This document shows positions 1 through 6,156 of a stretch of DNA of 15,677 nt, piece by piece. Source of the stretch: Candidatus Delongbacteria bacterium. Its GTDB lineage: Bacteria; CAIWAD01; BS150m-G50. The notes beneath the pieces were generated by a model. The model saw nothing but the letters and a program-made list of their open reading frames with translations. It was not told where the DNA came from and ran no database searches. The position numbers were made by a program, and so were the translations under genes. Location of the stretch: the NCBI GenBank assembly GCA_016784425.1, contig JADHUQ010000032.1, positions 1-15,677 of the forward strand, read 5' to 3'. Every line of letters begins with the position of its first letter. The first letter of the stretch is position 1.

Positions 1-571
1 TCTGCTGCTTTTCCGGCGCCGGATAGGCGGACACGCAGTGCAACATGGCGTAGGGCGCACCTTTCAACTCTTTTGCAGCCCGCAGCACTTCGGGAGCTGT
101 AGCCATACCGGTAGAGATGATTACCGGTTTTCCTGCTGCGGCTACTTTTTGGAGGAAGGGATAGTTGTTGCAATCACCGGAACCCACTTTGATAAAATCA
201 GCGCTGGAGGTAGCTACAGCGGCCAGGCTGCCTTCATCGAACGGCGTGATTCCGATAGCGAGAGACAGTTCATGAGCATGATCGCACAGCTCCTGCAGGC
301 ACTTCTGTGGCAGTTGCAGCCTGGCAAGCATCTCCAGTTGCGAACTGTCGCTACCTGTATTACGCTGCTGATAGGTCGCCAGGGGAGCCAGTTGTGTGAC
401 CAGCTCTTCAGCCTGGAAAAACTGATATTTCACCGCGTCGGCGCCAGCGCGGGCAGCCAGCTCCAACAGGAGATGAGCAGCCGCAACATCACCATTGTGG
501 TTGACACCCGCTTCAGCGATTATCCAGGGTGAACTCCTGCGAGTAATCACCCTGTCAGACAATACAAGCAT
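1..571 (-). CDS. neuB: Nonulosonic acid (sialic/legionaminic-type) synthase, NeuB family, 3' part cut by window edge
   Basis: This enzyme condenses phosphoenolpyruvate with an N-acylated hexose (ManNAc or a 2,4-diacetamido-6-deoxy sugar) to make a nine-carbon nonulosonic acid in the cytosol. The 190 visible residues carry the NeuB TIM-barrel landmarks: IIAEAGVNHNG at 17-27, AGADAVKYQFF at 42-52, the NTG...SQLEML stretch at 71-82, KVGSGDCNNYPFL at 128-140, KPVIISTGMA at 149-158 and HCVSAYP at 179-185. AEAGVNHNG favours the NeuB/LegI branch over PseI. The rest of the barrel and the C-terminal antifreeze-like domain lie outside the window. The chosen ATG (571) sits inside the end of neuA, overlapping it by 17 nt, and has AGGAG 10 nt upstream. 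A GTG at 550 just after the neuA stop is the alternative. The family is clear; which sugar it makes is not. Confidence 0.9.
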   Translation of the reverse strand, partial: MLVLSDRVITRRSSPWIIAEAGVNHNGDVAAAHLLLELAARAGADAVKYQFFQAEELVTQLAPLATYQQRNTGSDSSQLEMLARLQLPQKCLQELCDHAHELSLAIGITPFDEGSLAAVATSSADFIKVGSGDCNNYPFLQKVAAAGKPVIISTGMATAPEVLRAAKELKGAPYAMLHCVSAYPAPEKQQ

Positions 572-1253
572 TTGTCGCACGCTCCTGCATCAGTAACTCA
601 GCCAGTTTGAAATCGAGTTCGGTGTCAATATCGATACTATCTTCCGCATCCATAATCAGCGGGAGGGTACGGTCGGCTATCACTGTGTGAAAGCGCAACA
701 GATGTTCGGTCCGCACCAGGTAGAGGGCACCGTTCAGAAACCAGGCAGGTGGCAGGTCCTGGCGCCTGTGGGACTTGCCCTCTGTCATCAGAGGTACCAG
801 AAAGTTGTTACTCACCTTCTTCATCCAGTAGGGGTGCTGACGCACTGTGCTGACACTGACGATGGCATCAGCGGTATTCTGCTCCAGCAGCCGGACTGCC
901 CGGGCAATATGCTCAACCCGTCGTAGAGGAGAGGTCACCTGCAGCATACAGAGAGCCTCCGGCAACTCCTGCTCCGGAAATTGTTCCAACAGGTGTAATA
1001 CTACCGGCAGGGTCGGTGTGTCATCCTGCGCTAATGCGGCCGGTCGCATGAATGGCACTGCACCACCCCACTGCTCTGCTTCCTGTCGGATTCTGAGACT
1101 ATCGGTGCTGACCAGAATCCGCTCAAAACCACCATAGATTTGTGCGCTCTGCAGAGTGTGGGCCAGCAGGGATTTACCGTTCAGCTGGCGGAGATTTTTG
1201 TCCGGTATACCGCGGGAACCACCGCGGGCAGGTATCACTGCCCAGATCTTCAT
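555..1253 (-). CDS. neuA: CMP-nonulosonic acid cytidylyltransferase (acylneuraminate cytidylyltransferase)
   Basis: The enzyme activates a nonulosonic acid with CTP to give the CMP-sugar donor for a glycosyltransferase. The 232-residue protein has the single-domain length of bacterial NeuA/LegF/PseF. It opens with the nucleotide-binding loop PARGGSRGIPDKNL (8-21) followed by LNGKSLLAHTL (24-34). LQVTSPLR lies at 104-111, and the metal-binding SIDIDTELDF near the C-terminus at 206-215. The start overlaps the upstream formyltransferase stop as ATGA, with GAGGAG about 8 nt before the ATG, and its 3' end overlaps the neuB start. Tight coupling to neuB supports a shared nonulosonate pathway. Whether the substrate is Neu5Ac, legionaminic acid or a derivative cannot be read from the sequence. 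Confidence 0.92.
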   Translation of the reverse strand: MKIWAVIPARGGSRGIPDKNLRQLNGKSLLAHTLQSAQIYGGFERILVSTDSLRIRQEAEQWGGAVPFMRPAALAQDDTPTLPVVLHLLEQFPEQELPEALCMLQVTSPLRRVEHIARAVRLLEQNTADAIVSVSTVRQHPYWMKKVSNNFLVPLMTEGKSHRRQDLPPAWFLNGALYLVRTEHLLRFHTVIADRTLPLIMDAEDSIDIDTELDFKLAELLMQERATNACIV

Positions 1254-2239
1254 CCGAGATACTCCTCCTGTTCAACCCTTTCAAATCGCGCCAGGCGCGC
1301 TGACAGTCCTGTCACCTCCTGCTCCAGCCGACGCAGCCGCATTTCTCCTCTATTGAGCAGGCGATAGCTGAGGGGTAACCGCGGTATGGTCTCTTCCCCG
1401 CCTGTAAGCACAGTCGTCAGCAGGATGGCAGTGTCACCTGTCTTAACTATGATACCCTCCTCCACAGCAGCGATGACGCTGCCAGGGATACCAATCTGTC
1501 GTGGGTATTCGGGCAGCAGACGGGAACCGCTGATGCGAATCTCGGTGCCATCACTTCCATAGGTGGCTGCATATAAATCCGTTTGTGACAACGCCCGGAT
1601 CAGGTTATGGATGTTGCGGCTTGTCTCTCCCCAGTCGATAAATTCATCATTGGGCAGACGACGGGGAAAACTACTCCCGGTTTCCACGGGAGCATCCTCC
1701 CGGATTGCAGGAAGGTTGATCCGCTTCATTGTCTCACGCAGCAGCCCGGGGATTTGATGGTTGATCTGCTCCAGGGCCTCCTGAAGTGTATCGTTCTCAC
1801 CCAGCGGTACCTGTTGCTGGAGGATGATCGGACCTCGATCTACCTGACAGCTCATCCAATGGGTAGTCAATCCGATAGCGGGCTCACCGTTCAGCATCTG
1901 CCAGATGACTGCGGCACGACCCCGGTAATGTGGTAACGGCGCGGCGTGCAGGTTGATAAATCCTTTTGGTGGCAGTTCCAGCAGCTTGTTGCCAATGATC
2001 TGGTCATAGGAAACTGAAAGGCAGACTTCCGGTTGCAGGGAGAAAACCAGTTCACGAAATGAAGAGGCATTAACCTTAACGGGGGAGAAAACCGGCAATC
2101 CCAGTTGTGACACATAGTCTGGAAACCGCTGCGTAGTCGGATGTCGTCGCAGGACAACACCGAGCAGCACATGTTCCGCTATTAGCGTCTGCAACGCTGC
2201 TGTCGCCCAGTCACCGTCACCGAAGAACAGGATTTTCAT
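1250..2239 (-). CDS. Formyltransferase-fold enzyme, probable sugar N-formyltransferase of the nonulosonate cluster
   Basis: The protein has the formyl_trans_N fold of methionyl-tRNA formyltransferase and N10-formyl-THF-dependent sugar N-formyltransferases. The N-terminus is MKILFFGDG. The catalytic Asn-His-Asp set is visible as INLHAAPLPHYRG (N96, H98) and VDRGPII (D134, after GLTTHWMS). A second domain follows (about 200-290). The last 30 residues are rich in Arg, Leu and Glu and look like a coiled coil (about 297-326), which is not expected for tRNA formyltransferase. It lies between a Maf-like gene and neuA, 8 nt after the former and overlapping the latter by 4 nt. Context argues for formylation of an amino sugar precursor or a nonulosonate rather than Met-tRNA. 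Fold assignment is strong; the substrate is inference. A housekeeping fmt is less likely here because of the operon and the odd C-terminus. Confidence 0.8.
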   Translation of the reverse strand: MKILFFGDGDWATAALQTLIAEHVLLGVVLRRHPTTQRFPDYVSQLGLPVFSPVKVNASSFRELVFSLQPEVCLSVSYDQIIGNKLLELPPKGFINLHAAPLPHYRGRAAVIWQMLNGEPAIGLTTHWMSCQVDRGPIILQQQVPLGENDTLQEALEQINHQIPGLLRETMKRINLPAIREDAPVETGSSFPRRLPNDEFIDWGETSRNIHNLIRALSQTDLYAATYGSDGTEIRISGSRLLPEYPRQIGIPGSVIAAVEEGIIVKTGDTAILLTTVLTGGEETIPRLPLSYRLLNRGEMRLRRLEQEVTGLSARLARFERVEQEEYLG

Positions 2240-2247
2240 TACGCTGC

Positions 2248-2604
2248 CTACTCAGTCTCTTCTTCACATTGGATTGATCGGTAGTATTCCGGATCAAGAC
2301 GGGTTGAGGGTTTGTTGGTGATGAATTCATACTCATCAGTGTCCAATTGTGCCATGACCTCATGCAGTCGTTCCAGCACCTCCTCGATACTCTGGCCCAC
2401 CATGAATTCCACATCCTCGGGCAGGTCCTGTTCAGCTTCCCAGTGCTGTCGTTGCAGCGCTTTCTCAAAAACCTGCTCGTGTTTTTCAATCGCGTAGATG
2501 CGGGCGGTAGAATTTTTACGTCCCAGCAGTGCTTTCAGCTGGTAACCGAGACCGGTGCCAAGCAGGAAAAGCGCTTTCTTATTCTTGATTCTGGAGCGTT
2601 TCAT
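2248..2604 (-). CDS. Short Maf/DUF115-like protein (N-terminal part of motility-associated glycosyltransferase family)
   Basis: This 118-residue protein resembles the N-terminal part of Maf (DUF115, MptE-like) proteins, which transfer nonulosonic acids to flagellin. Visible signs are LFLLGTGLGYQLKALL (residues 12-27), a Rossmann-like IYAIEKHEQVFEKAL segment, DVEFMVGQSIEEVLERL, and the closing PSTRLDPEYY. Full Maf proteins are several times longer and continue into the GAGPSLD-type catalytic core, which is absent: a TAG stop falls 8 nt before the formyltransferase. It may be a remnant or a stand-alone accessory domain. The ATG at 2604 is chosen because GGAGGA lies 4 nt upstream and a sigma-54 promoter ends about 30 nt upstream. 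An in-frame ATG at 2652 falls inside that promoter's -24 element. The family call rests on motif recall and is moderate. Confidence 0.55.
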   Translation of the reverse strand: MKRSRIKNKKALFLLGTGLGYQLKALLGRKNSTARIYAIEKHEQVFEKALQRQHWEAEQDLPEDVEFMVGQSIEEVLERLHEVMAQLDTDEYEFITNKPSTRLDPEYYRSIQCEEETE

Positions 2605-2635
2605 CGCTTCCTCCGTTATTATGCAACCTCTGGAA

Positions 2636-2651
2636 AGCAACTTGAATGCCA
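2636..2651 (-). promoter_or_regulatory. Sigma-54 (RpoN) promoter of the nonulosonate gene cluster
   Basis: Read on the minus strand, the site is TGGCATTCAAGTTGCT. It matches the RpoN consensus TGGCAC-N5-TTGCW at all key positions but one, with the diagnostic GG-N10-GC spacing. Transcription would start near 2625, leaving a leader of about 20 nt with GGAGGA before the ATG at 2604. Flagellar genes in many bacteria use sigma-54, which fits the Maf-like gene directly downstream. An enhancer-binding activator would be needed. Confidence 0.75.
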
Positions 2652-2676
2652 TTTTGGAGGGGAGGATAAGATGTTG

Positions 2677-2689
2677 ATATTCCGAATAT
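2677..2689. promoter_or_regulatory. Perfect 13-bp palindrome upstream of the sigma-54 promoter
   Basis: ATATTC-C-GAATAT is a perfect inverted repeat centred about 58 bp upstream of the predicted transcription start. It could be a protein-binding site for IHF-region architecture, a repressor or an activator. It matches no operator I can name. Confidence 0.35.
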
Positions 2690-2772
2690 TACAAGTTAGG
2701 AAGTTCGAAAGCTGTGGAGGGTAAGACTTAGGTCACCGGAATTATCTTCCGCTAAGGGTGGAAAATATCAGC

Positions 2773-2796
2773 CCTGTTTTCCGGGAAACGAACAGG
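2773..2796. promoter_or_regulatory. Imperfect dyad, candidate upstream activator site
   Basis: CCTGT pairs with ACAGG as outer arms and TTTCC pairs with GGAAA as inner arms on the minus strand, interrupted by a 3-nt bulge. The dyad lies roughly 150-170 bp upstream of the predicted sigma-54 start, where enhancer sites for RpoN activators usually sit. The activator role is inferred from position only. The sequence could also just form a hairpin in the 3' region after the nadB terminator. Confidence 0.3.
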
Positions 2797-2831
2797 ATCG
2801 CTACTGTTGAAAAGTAGTCGTTGATGGAGGC

Positions 2832-2857
2832 AAAAAAGGGCGAGCTGTCACTCGCTT
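2832..2857 (-). terminator. Rho-independent terminator after nadB
   Basis: On the minus strand GCGAG pairs with CTCGC around a 6-nt loop, the stem can extend by G-U pairs, and the 3' side runs into a six-T tract (the A-run at 2832-2837). It lies about 60 nt after the nadB stop and separates the long upstream gene train from the sigma-54-driven cluster. Confidence 0.65.
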
Positions 2858-2885
2858 CTCAAAAGCCCTCGATGAAGGGATGAGC

Positions 2886-2915
2886 AAACCAGGGTTTGAC
2901 AGCCTGTCACGGTTT
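2886..2915 (-). other. Hairpin overlapping the nadB stop
   Basis: TGACAG-C-CTGTCA (2897-2909) is a perfect dyad, flanked by AAACC (2886-2890) and GGTTT (2911-2915), which can also pair. It directly follows or overlaps the nadB stop codon. It has no T-run, so it may stabilise the mRNA 3' end or act with the terminator at 2832-2857 rather than terminate by itself. Confidence 0.4.
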
Positions 2916-4518
2916 ACAACTGGGAACTGTCGCTATCCCGCTGTAAAACGGTATCATGTTGCCACTGTCTGTCGTTCCGTTCCGGATAGTCGTGACGGTA
3001 GTGCAGACCCCGTGATTCGGTGCGTTGCATGGCGGCTTTGATAATCAGGTGGGCAATGGCGGCGAGATTGCGCAGTTCCAGAAGTTGTGTCGAAACTTTG
3101 GTCTTACGATAGTAATCGCGGATTTCCATCCCGAGCATGTTGATACGGCGTTGCGCTCGCTCCAGGCGCAAACGGGAGCGGACAATGCCCACATAATCCC
3201 ACATCACGGTTTGCAGTTCATGCAGGTTATGCTGGATCAGGATCCACTCCTCTCCGGCACAGGTTCCGCTGTCATCCCATACCGGAATACCATCGTCGAT
3301 GACTGTCAGCGATACCATATCCTCACGTGCACTGAGAGAGGCGTTGTGTGCCAGTACCAGAGCCTCCAGCAGCGAATTACTGGCCAACCGGTTGGCGCCA
3401 TGCAGCCCGGTGTGAGCCACCTCACCGCAAGCGTAAAGCCCCGGGAGAGAAGTACGTCCCTGCAGATCGGTAATCACACCACCGCACATATAATGCGCTG
3501 CCGGAACCACCGGGATTGGATCATGGGAAATATCAATCCCGAACCGGGCACACTGCTGGTAAACATGGGGAAACCGCTGCTCCAGCTTTTCGCGGCTGAT
3601 CCCGGTCGCATCCAGGAACAGATGGGCAACACCGGTGCGCTTCATCTCACCGTCAATAGCGCGAGCGACGATGTCGCGCGGTGCCAGTGATCGCTGGGGA
3701 TGGGTAATAAATTCTGCCCCTTCTTTGTTGCGCAGAACGGCACCCTCCCCCCGCAGGGCTTCAGTAATGAGAAAGGAGGCCGCCATCGGATGGTACAGGG
3801 TTGTGGGATGAAACTGCATGAATTCGAGGTTACCCAGGGTGGCGCCAGCCCGGTAAGCCATGGCGACACCATCCCCGGTAGCTATTTCCGGATTGGTAGT
3901 ATGCAGGTAAACCTGCCCGGCGCCTCCGGTAGCCAGCATGGTCAGCCGGGCACGGAAGCGGTGAACCTGACCGGTCGAATTCTCCAGAATATAGGCACCA
4001 TAACAGTGGGTGGTGCCGGTACCGAGATCAAGGTGGTGCTCTGTGATCAGATCAATCGCAGTATGATCGGTGTAGAGCTGGATCTGGGGATGCGCCACGA
4101 CCAGCGCCAGTAATACCCGTTCGACCTCGCGACCGGTCAGATCCTTGACATGCACAATGCGGTTGCGGGAATGTCCCCCTTCGCGCCCCAACGCCAGCCG
4201 GTCCTCGGCGTCCCGGTCGAATTCCACACCCCAGTTAACCAGTTCAGTTATCCGTTCGGGCGCTTCCCTGACAACCTGTTCGACTACTTCAGGATGACAG
4301 AGACCATCACCGCCAGCGATTGTATCACGCAGATGCTGCTCAAAACTATCCTCCCGGGAAAGAACACTGGCTATCCCACCCTGGGCATAATTGGTACTTG
4401 ATTCCCAGCCTTCTTTCTTGGTGACGATATTGACGGTGCCCCACTCCGCCACCTTGAGGGCAAAGCTGAGTCCGGCAATACCTGATCCGATAACCAGTAC
4501 ATCTGCTTCATGCTTCAT
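2914..4518 (-). CDS. nadB: L-aspartate oxidase, first step of de novo NAD synthesis
   Basis: NadB is an FAD flavoenzyme that oxidises L-aspartate to iminoaspartate, which quinolinate synthase NadA then uses. The 534 residues match the usual length of about 540. The FAD dinucleotide-binding loop GSGIAG is at 11-16, STNYAQGGIAS at 41-51 marks the succinate dehydrogenase/NadB flavoprotein family, and ALRGEGAVLRN is at 254-264. The likely catalytic Arg281 lies in SLAPRD and His342 in HYMCGGV. GLYACGEVAHTGLHGANRL at 360-378 is the C-terminal FAD contact. The helical tail carries ERAQRRI-type residues typical of NadB, and TESRGLHYR near the end. It overlaps lpxK by 11 nt with GGGAG before the ATG. 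No nadA or nadC is in view, but nadE lies upstream in the same gene train. Confidence 0.95.
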   Translation of the reverse strand: MKHEADVLVIGSGIAGLSFALKVAEWGTVNIVTKKEGWESSTNYAQGGIASVLSREDSFEQHLRDTIAGGDGLCHPEVVEQVVREAPERITELVNWGVEFDRDAEDRLALGREGGHSRNRIVHVKDLTGREVERVLLALVVAHPQIQLYTDHTAIDLITEHHLDLGTGTTHCYGAYILENSTGQVHRFRARLTMLATGGAGQVYLHTTNPEIATGDGVAMAYRAGATLGNLEFMQFHPTTLYHPMAASFLITEALRGEGAVLRNKEGAEFITHPQRSLAPRDIVARAIDGEMKRTGVAHLFLDATGISREKLEQRFPHVYQQCARFGIDISHDPIPVVPAAHYMCGGVITDLQGRTSLPGLYACGEVAHTGLHGANRLASNSLLEALVLAHNASLSAREDMVSLTVIDDGIPVWDDSGTCAGEEWILIQHNLHELQTVMWDYVGIVRSRLRLERAQRRINMLGMEIRDYYRKTKVSTQLLELRNLAAIAHLIIKAAMQRTESRGLHYRHDYPERNDRQWQHDTVLQRDSDSSQL

Positions 4519-5536
4519 CGAGTTCTCCCAACAGCCACTTCTGTTCCAGCACCAGCAGCTGGAGTTCTTTCTGAAACTCCGGTGTCAGTTTGACTGCGTC
4601 TTTCCAAGTAGTGACAGGAATATCATTGCTGTGAATAAGCAGATTCCGCACCTGCTGCAACTGCCTGGCATCGTATGGTGCGTGATCCGGGAGGGTGAGA
4701 CAATTGATCTCACTGCCAAAATGTGATTGAACAGCTGCAAAATAATGAGAGGTGTCAGCCAGACCGGCGAAAGCTACTGTCGGTATTGCAGTTGCCGGTT
4801 TACCGGTCCAGGCTTCGCGCAGCTGGTAGTCAATCTCACGAATGTTCCAGCAGCTTCCCTTGAAATAAGGTGTTATACGTCGACGCAATTCGGTCAGCTC
4901 CGTTGCAGAAGCACAGTGATTGAACAGAATAACCTGAGCGCGACGGAGACTGTCGTAAGGTTCACGCAGGCGGCCGGCCGGTAAAAGCCTGTCCTGCCCA
5001 CGCAGGACAAGTGAACAATCGAGTATCACAAGATCGAGGTCCCGTACCAGGGCGCGATGCTGAAAACCATCATCCAGCAGGATTGTGTCTACTGCATACT
5101 GATCGCAGAGCAGGTGTGCGCCGGGCAGACGCTGTTCGCTCACTACTACCGGTACCCCCTCGCAGCGCCGGGCGATCATATAAGGTTCATCACCACCCTC
5201 GGCAGCATTCAGGAATATCTGCTCCCCATCACTTACTACCTGACAACCGCGGGTGCTGCGCCTGTAACCGCGGGAGAGTACCCCGATCCGCCCCGCATTC
5301 TGGAGCAGCCCCATGGGGTCGCCCCCCTGCTGCTGCAGCAACTGCACGACCAGTTCGCTCTTTCCACTGCCACCCAGACTGAGATTACCGATGGATACAA
5401 CCCGGGCCGGCACCGAACTGCTGCGTAAAAAACCGGTGTCGTAACCGGTGTTGCGCAGTCTGACACCCTGTTCGTAGATCCAGGCCAGTGGGCGACCCCA
5501 CTGCTGCAGTCCCTTTATCAGTTCAGTTGATCGCAT
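4508..5536 (-). CDS. lpxK: Tetraacyldisaccharide 4'-kinase (lipid A 4'-kinase)
   Basis: LpxK is an inner-membrane-associated P-loop kinase that phosphorylates the 4' position of the tetraacyldisaccharide to make lipid IVA. The 342-residue length is normal. The Walker A region is GNLSLGGSGKSEL (50-62), where most homologues have GGTGKTP, so the P-loop is slightly divergent (Ser-Glu for Thr-Pro). Other LpxK signatures are GVLSRGYRR (85-93), LLDDGFQH (153-160), RDLDLVILD (165-173) and LLPAGRLREP (184-193). The start overlaps the DUF374 acyltransferase by 19 nt, and its stop overlaps the nadB start. The order lpxB, acyltransferase, lpxK places consecutive Raetz-pathway steps together. Confidence 0.95.
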   Translation of the reverse strand: MRSTELIKGLQQWGRPLAWIYEQGVRLRNTGYDTGFLRSSSVPARVVSIGNLSLGGSGKSELVVQLLQQQGGDPMGLLQNAGRIGVLSRGYRRSTRGCQVVSDGEQIFLNAAEGGDEPYMIARRCEGVPVVVSEQRLPGAHLLCDQYAVDTILLDDGFQHRALVRDLDLVILDCSLVLRGQDRLLPAGRLREPYDSLRRAQVILFNHCASATELTELRRRITPYFKGSCWNIREIDYQLREAWTGKPATAIPTVAFAGLADTSHYFAAVQSHFGSEINCLTLPDHAPYDARQLQQVRNLLIHSNDIPVTTWKDAVKLTPEFQKELQLLVLEQKWLLGELDEA

Positions 5537-6156
5537 CTGTTTTCCAATTGCATCATCCTGTCCTGCACCAGTTCAATTCCATCCTCAACTGACATTTCCT
5601 CTCCTATGGAGATCGGGGCACCAACCAGCAGGGTCGAGCGGGAACCGGGCAGCCAGACCATAAAGCGATCCCAACTGTTAAACTCCCTGCTGCGAGTGGC
5701 GGTAAATGTCACTGGAAGGATCGGTACACCACTGCGTTGCGCAATGACGACAACACCTGGTTTCAGCTGATGCCGGGGGCCGGTGGGACCATCCGGATTG
5801 ATCAGCGCAGTTATTCCCTGATCCTTCAGTTGTGTCTGCAGAACCTCGCGGGCTTCCTTTCCCCCCCGGGTGGAAGATCCCCGTACGCAGTGATACCCCA
5901 GCTTTTGTATCACACTCGCCAGTATCACTCCATCACGATGCTGGCTGACGATCATCCAGATACCACGTCGCCGCAGCTGGTAGAGCGGTAACAGCATCTT
6001 GCCGTGCCAGATTGACAGCAGGCAGCTTCGCTCTTCAGCCAGGAATTGCATACCGGTGGTATCACCTTTGACGGTAATGCTGGTGAGACGTCCCAGCAGC
6101 TGTAACAGCAGGTGACCCCAGTTTGCTCCAAGCCAGCGCAGCAGTCTGATCATCAC
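5518..6156 (-). CDS. DUF374 lysophospholipid acyltransferase-like protein, candidate lipid A secondary acyltransferase
   Basis: The 212-residue protein belongs to the DUF374 branch of glycerophosphate/lysophospholipid acyltransferases. Visible landmarks are a hydrophobic N-terminus, SIWHGKMLLPLY at 48-59 with H51 as the probable catalytic His, VSQHRDG (70-76), RGSSTRGGKEA (92-102) and NPDGPTGPRHQLKPG (120-134), followed by GVPILPV. It is translationally coupled to lpxB (ATGA overlap) and overlaps lpxK by 19 nt. From established knowledge, as I recall it, DUF374 includes LpxJ, a non-LpxL lipid A acyltransferase of Campylobacterota. The placement makes a late acylation step on lipid A the best guess. 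No LpxL/LpxM-type gene is in the window. The family is firm; the substrate is inferred. Confidence 0.85.
   Translation of the reverse strand: MMIRLLRWLGANWGHLLLQLLGRLTSITVKGDTTGMQFLAEERSCLLSIWHGKMLLPLYQLRRRGIWMIVSQHRDGVILASVIQKLGYHCVRGSSTRGGKEAREVLQTQLKDQGITALINPDGPTGPRHQLKPGVVVIAQRSGVPILPVTFTATRSREFNSWDRFMVWLPGSRSTLLVGAPISIGEEMSVEDGIELVQDRMMQLENRCDQLN

Larger units (their letters stand above)
2605..2913. other. Intergenic region between nadB and the nonulosonate cluster
   Basis: This 309-nt stretch is the longest internal gap. It holds, from nadB outwards, a hairpin at the nadB stop, the terminator, a bulged dyad, a 13-bp palindrome and the sigma-54 promoter. I see no convincing coding frame with a ribosome binding site on either strand. 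Confidence 0.7.

Noticed and set aside
2605..2652. N-terminal extension of the Maf-like gene from an ATG at 2652
   Set aside because: That ATG overlaps the -24 element of the sigma-54 promoter and would not be in the transcript; the ATG at 2604 has a strong Shine-Dalgarno.
3025..3690. Plus-strand open frame of 221 codons opposite nadB
   Set aside because: Antisense to a clear nadB, with no ribosome site or family resemblance.
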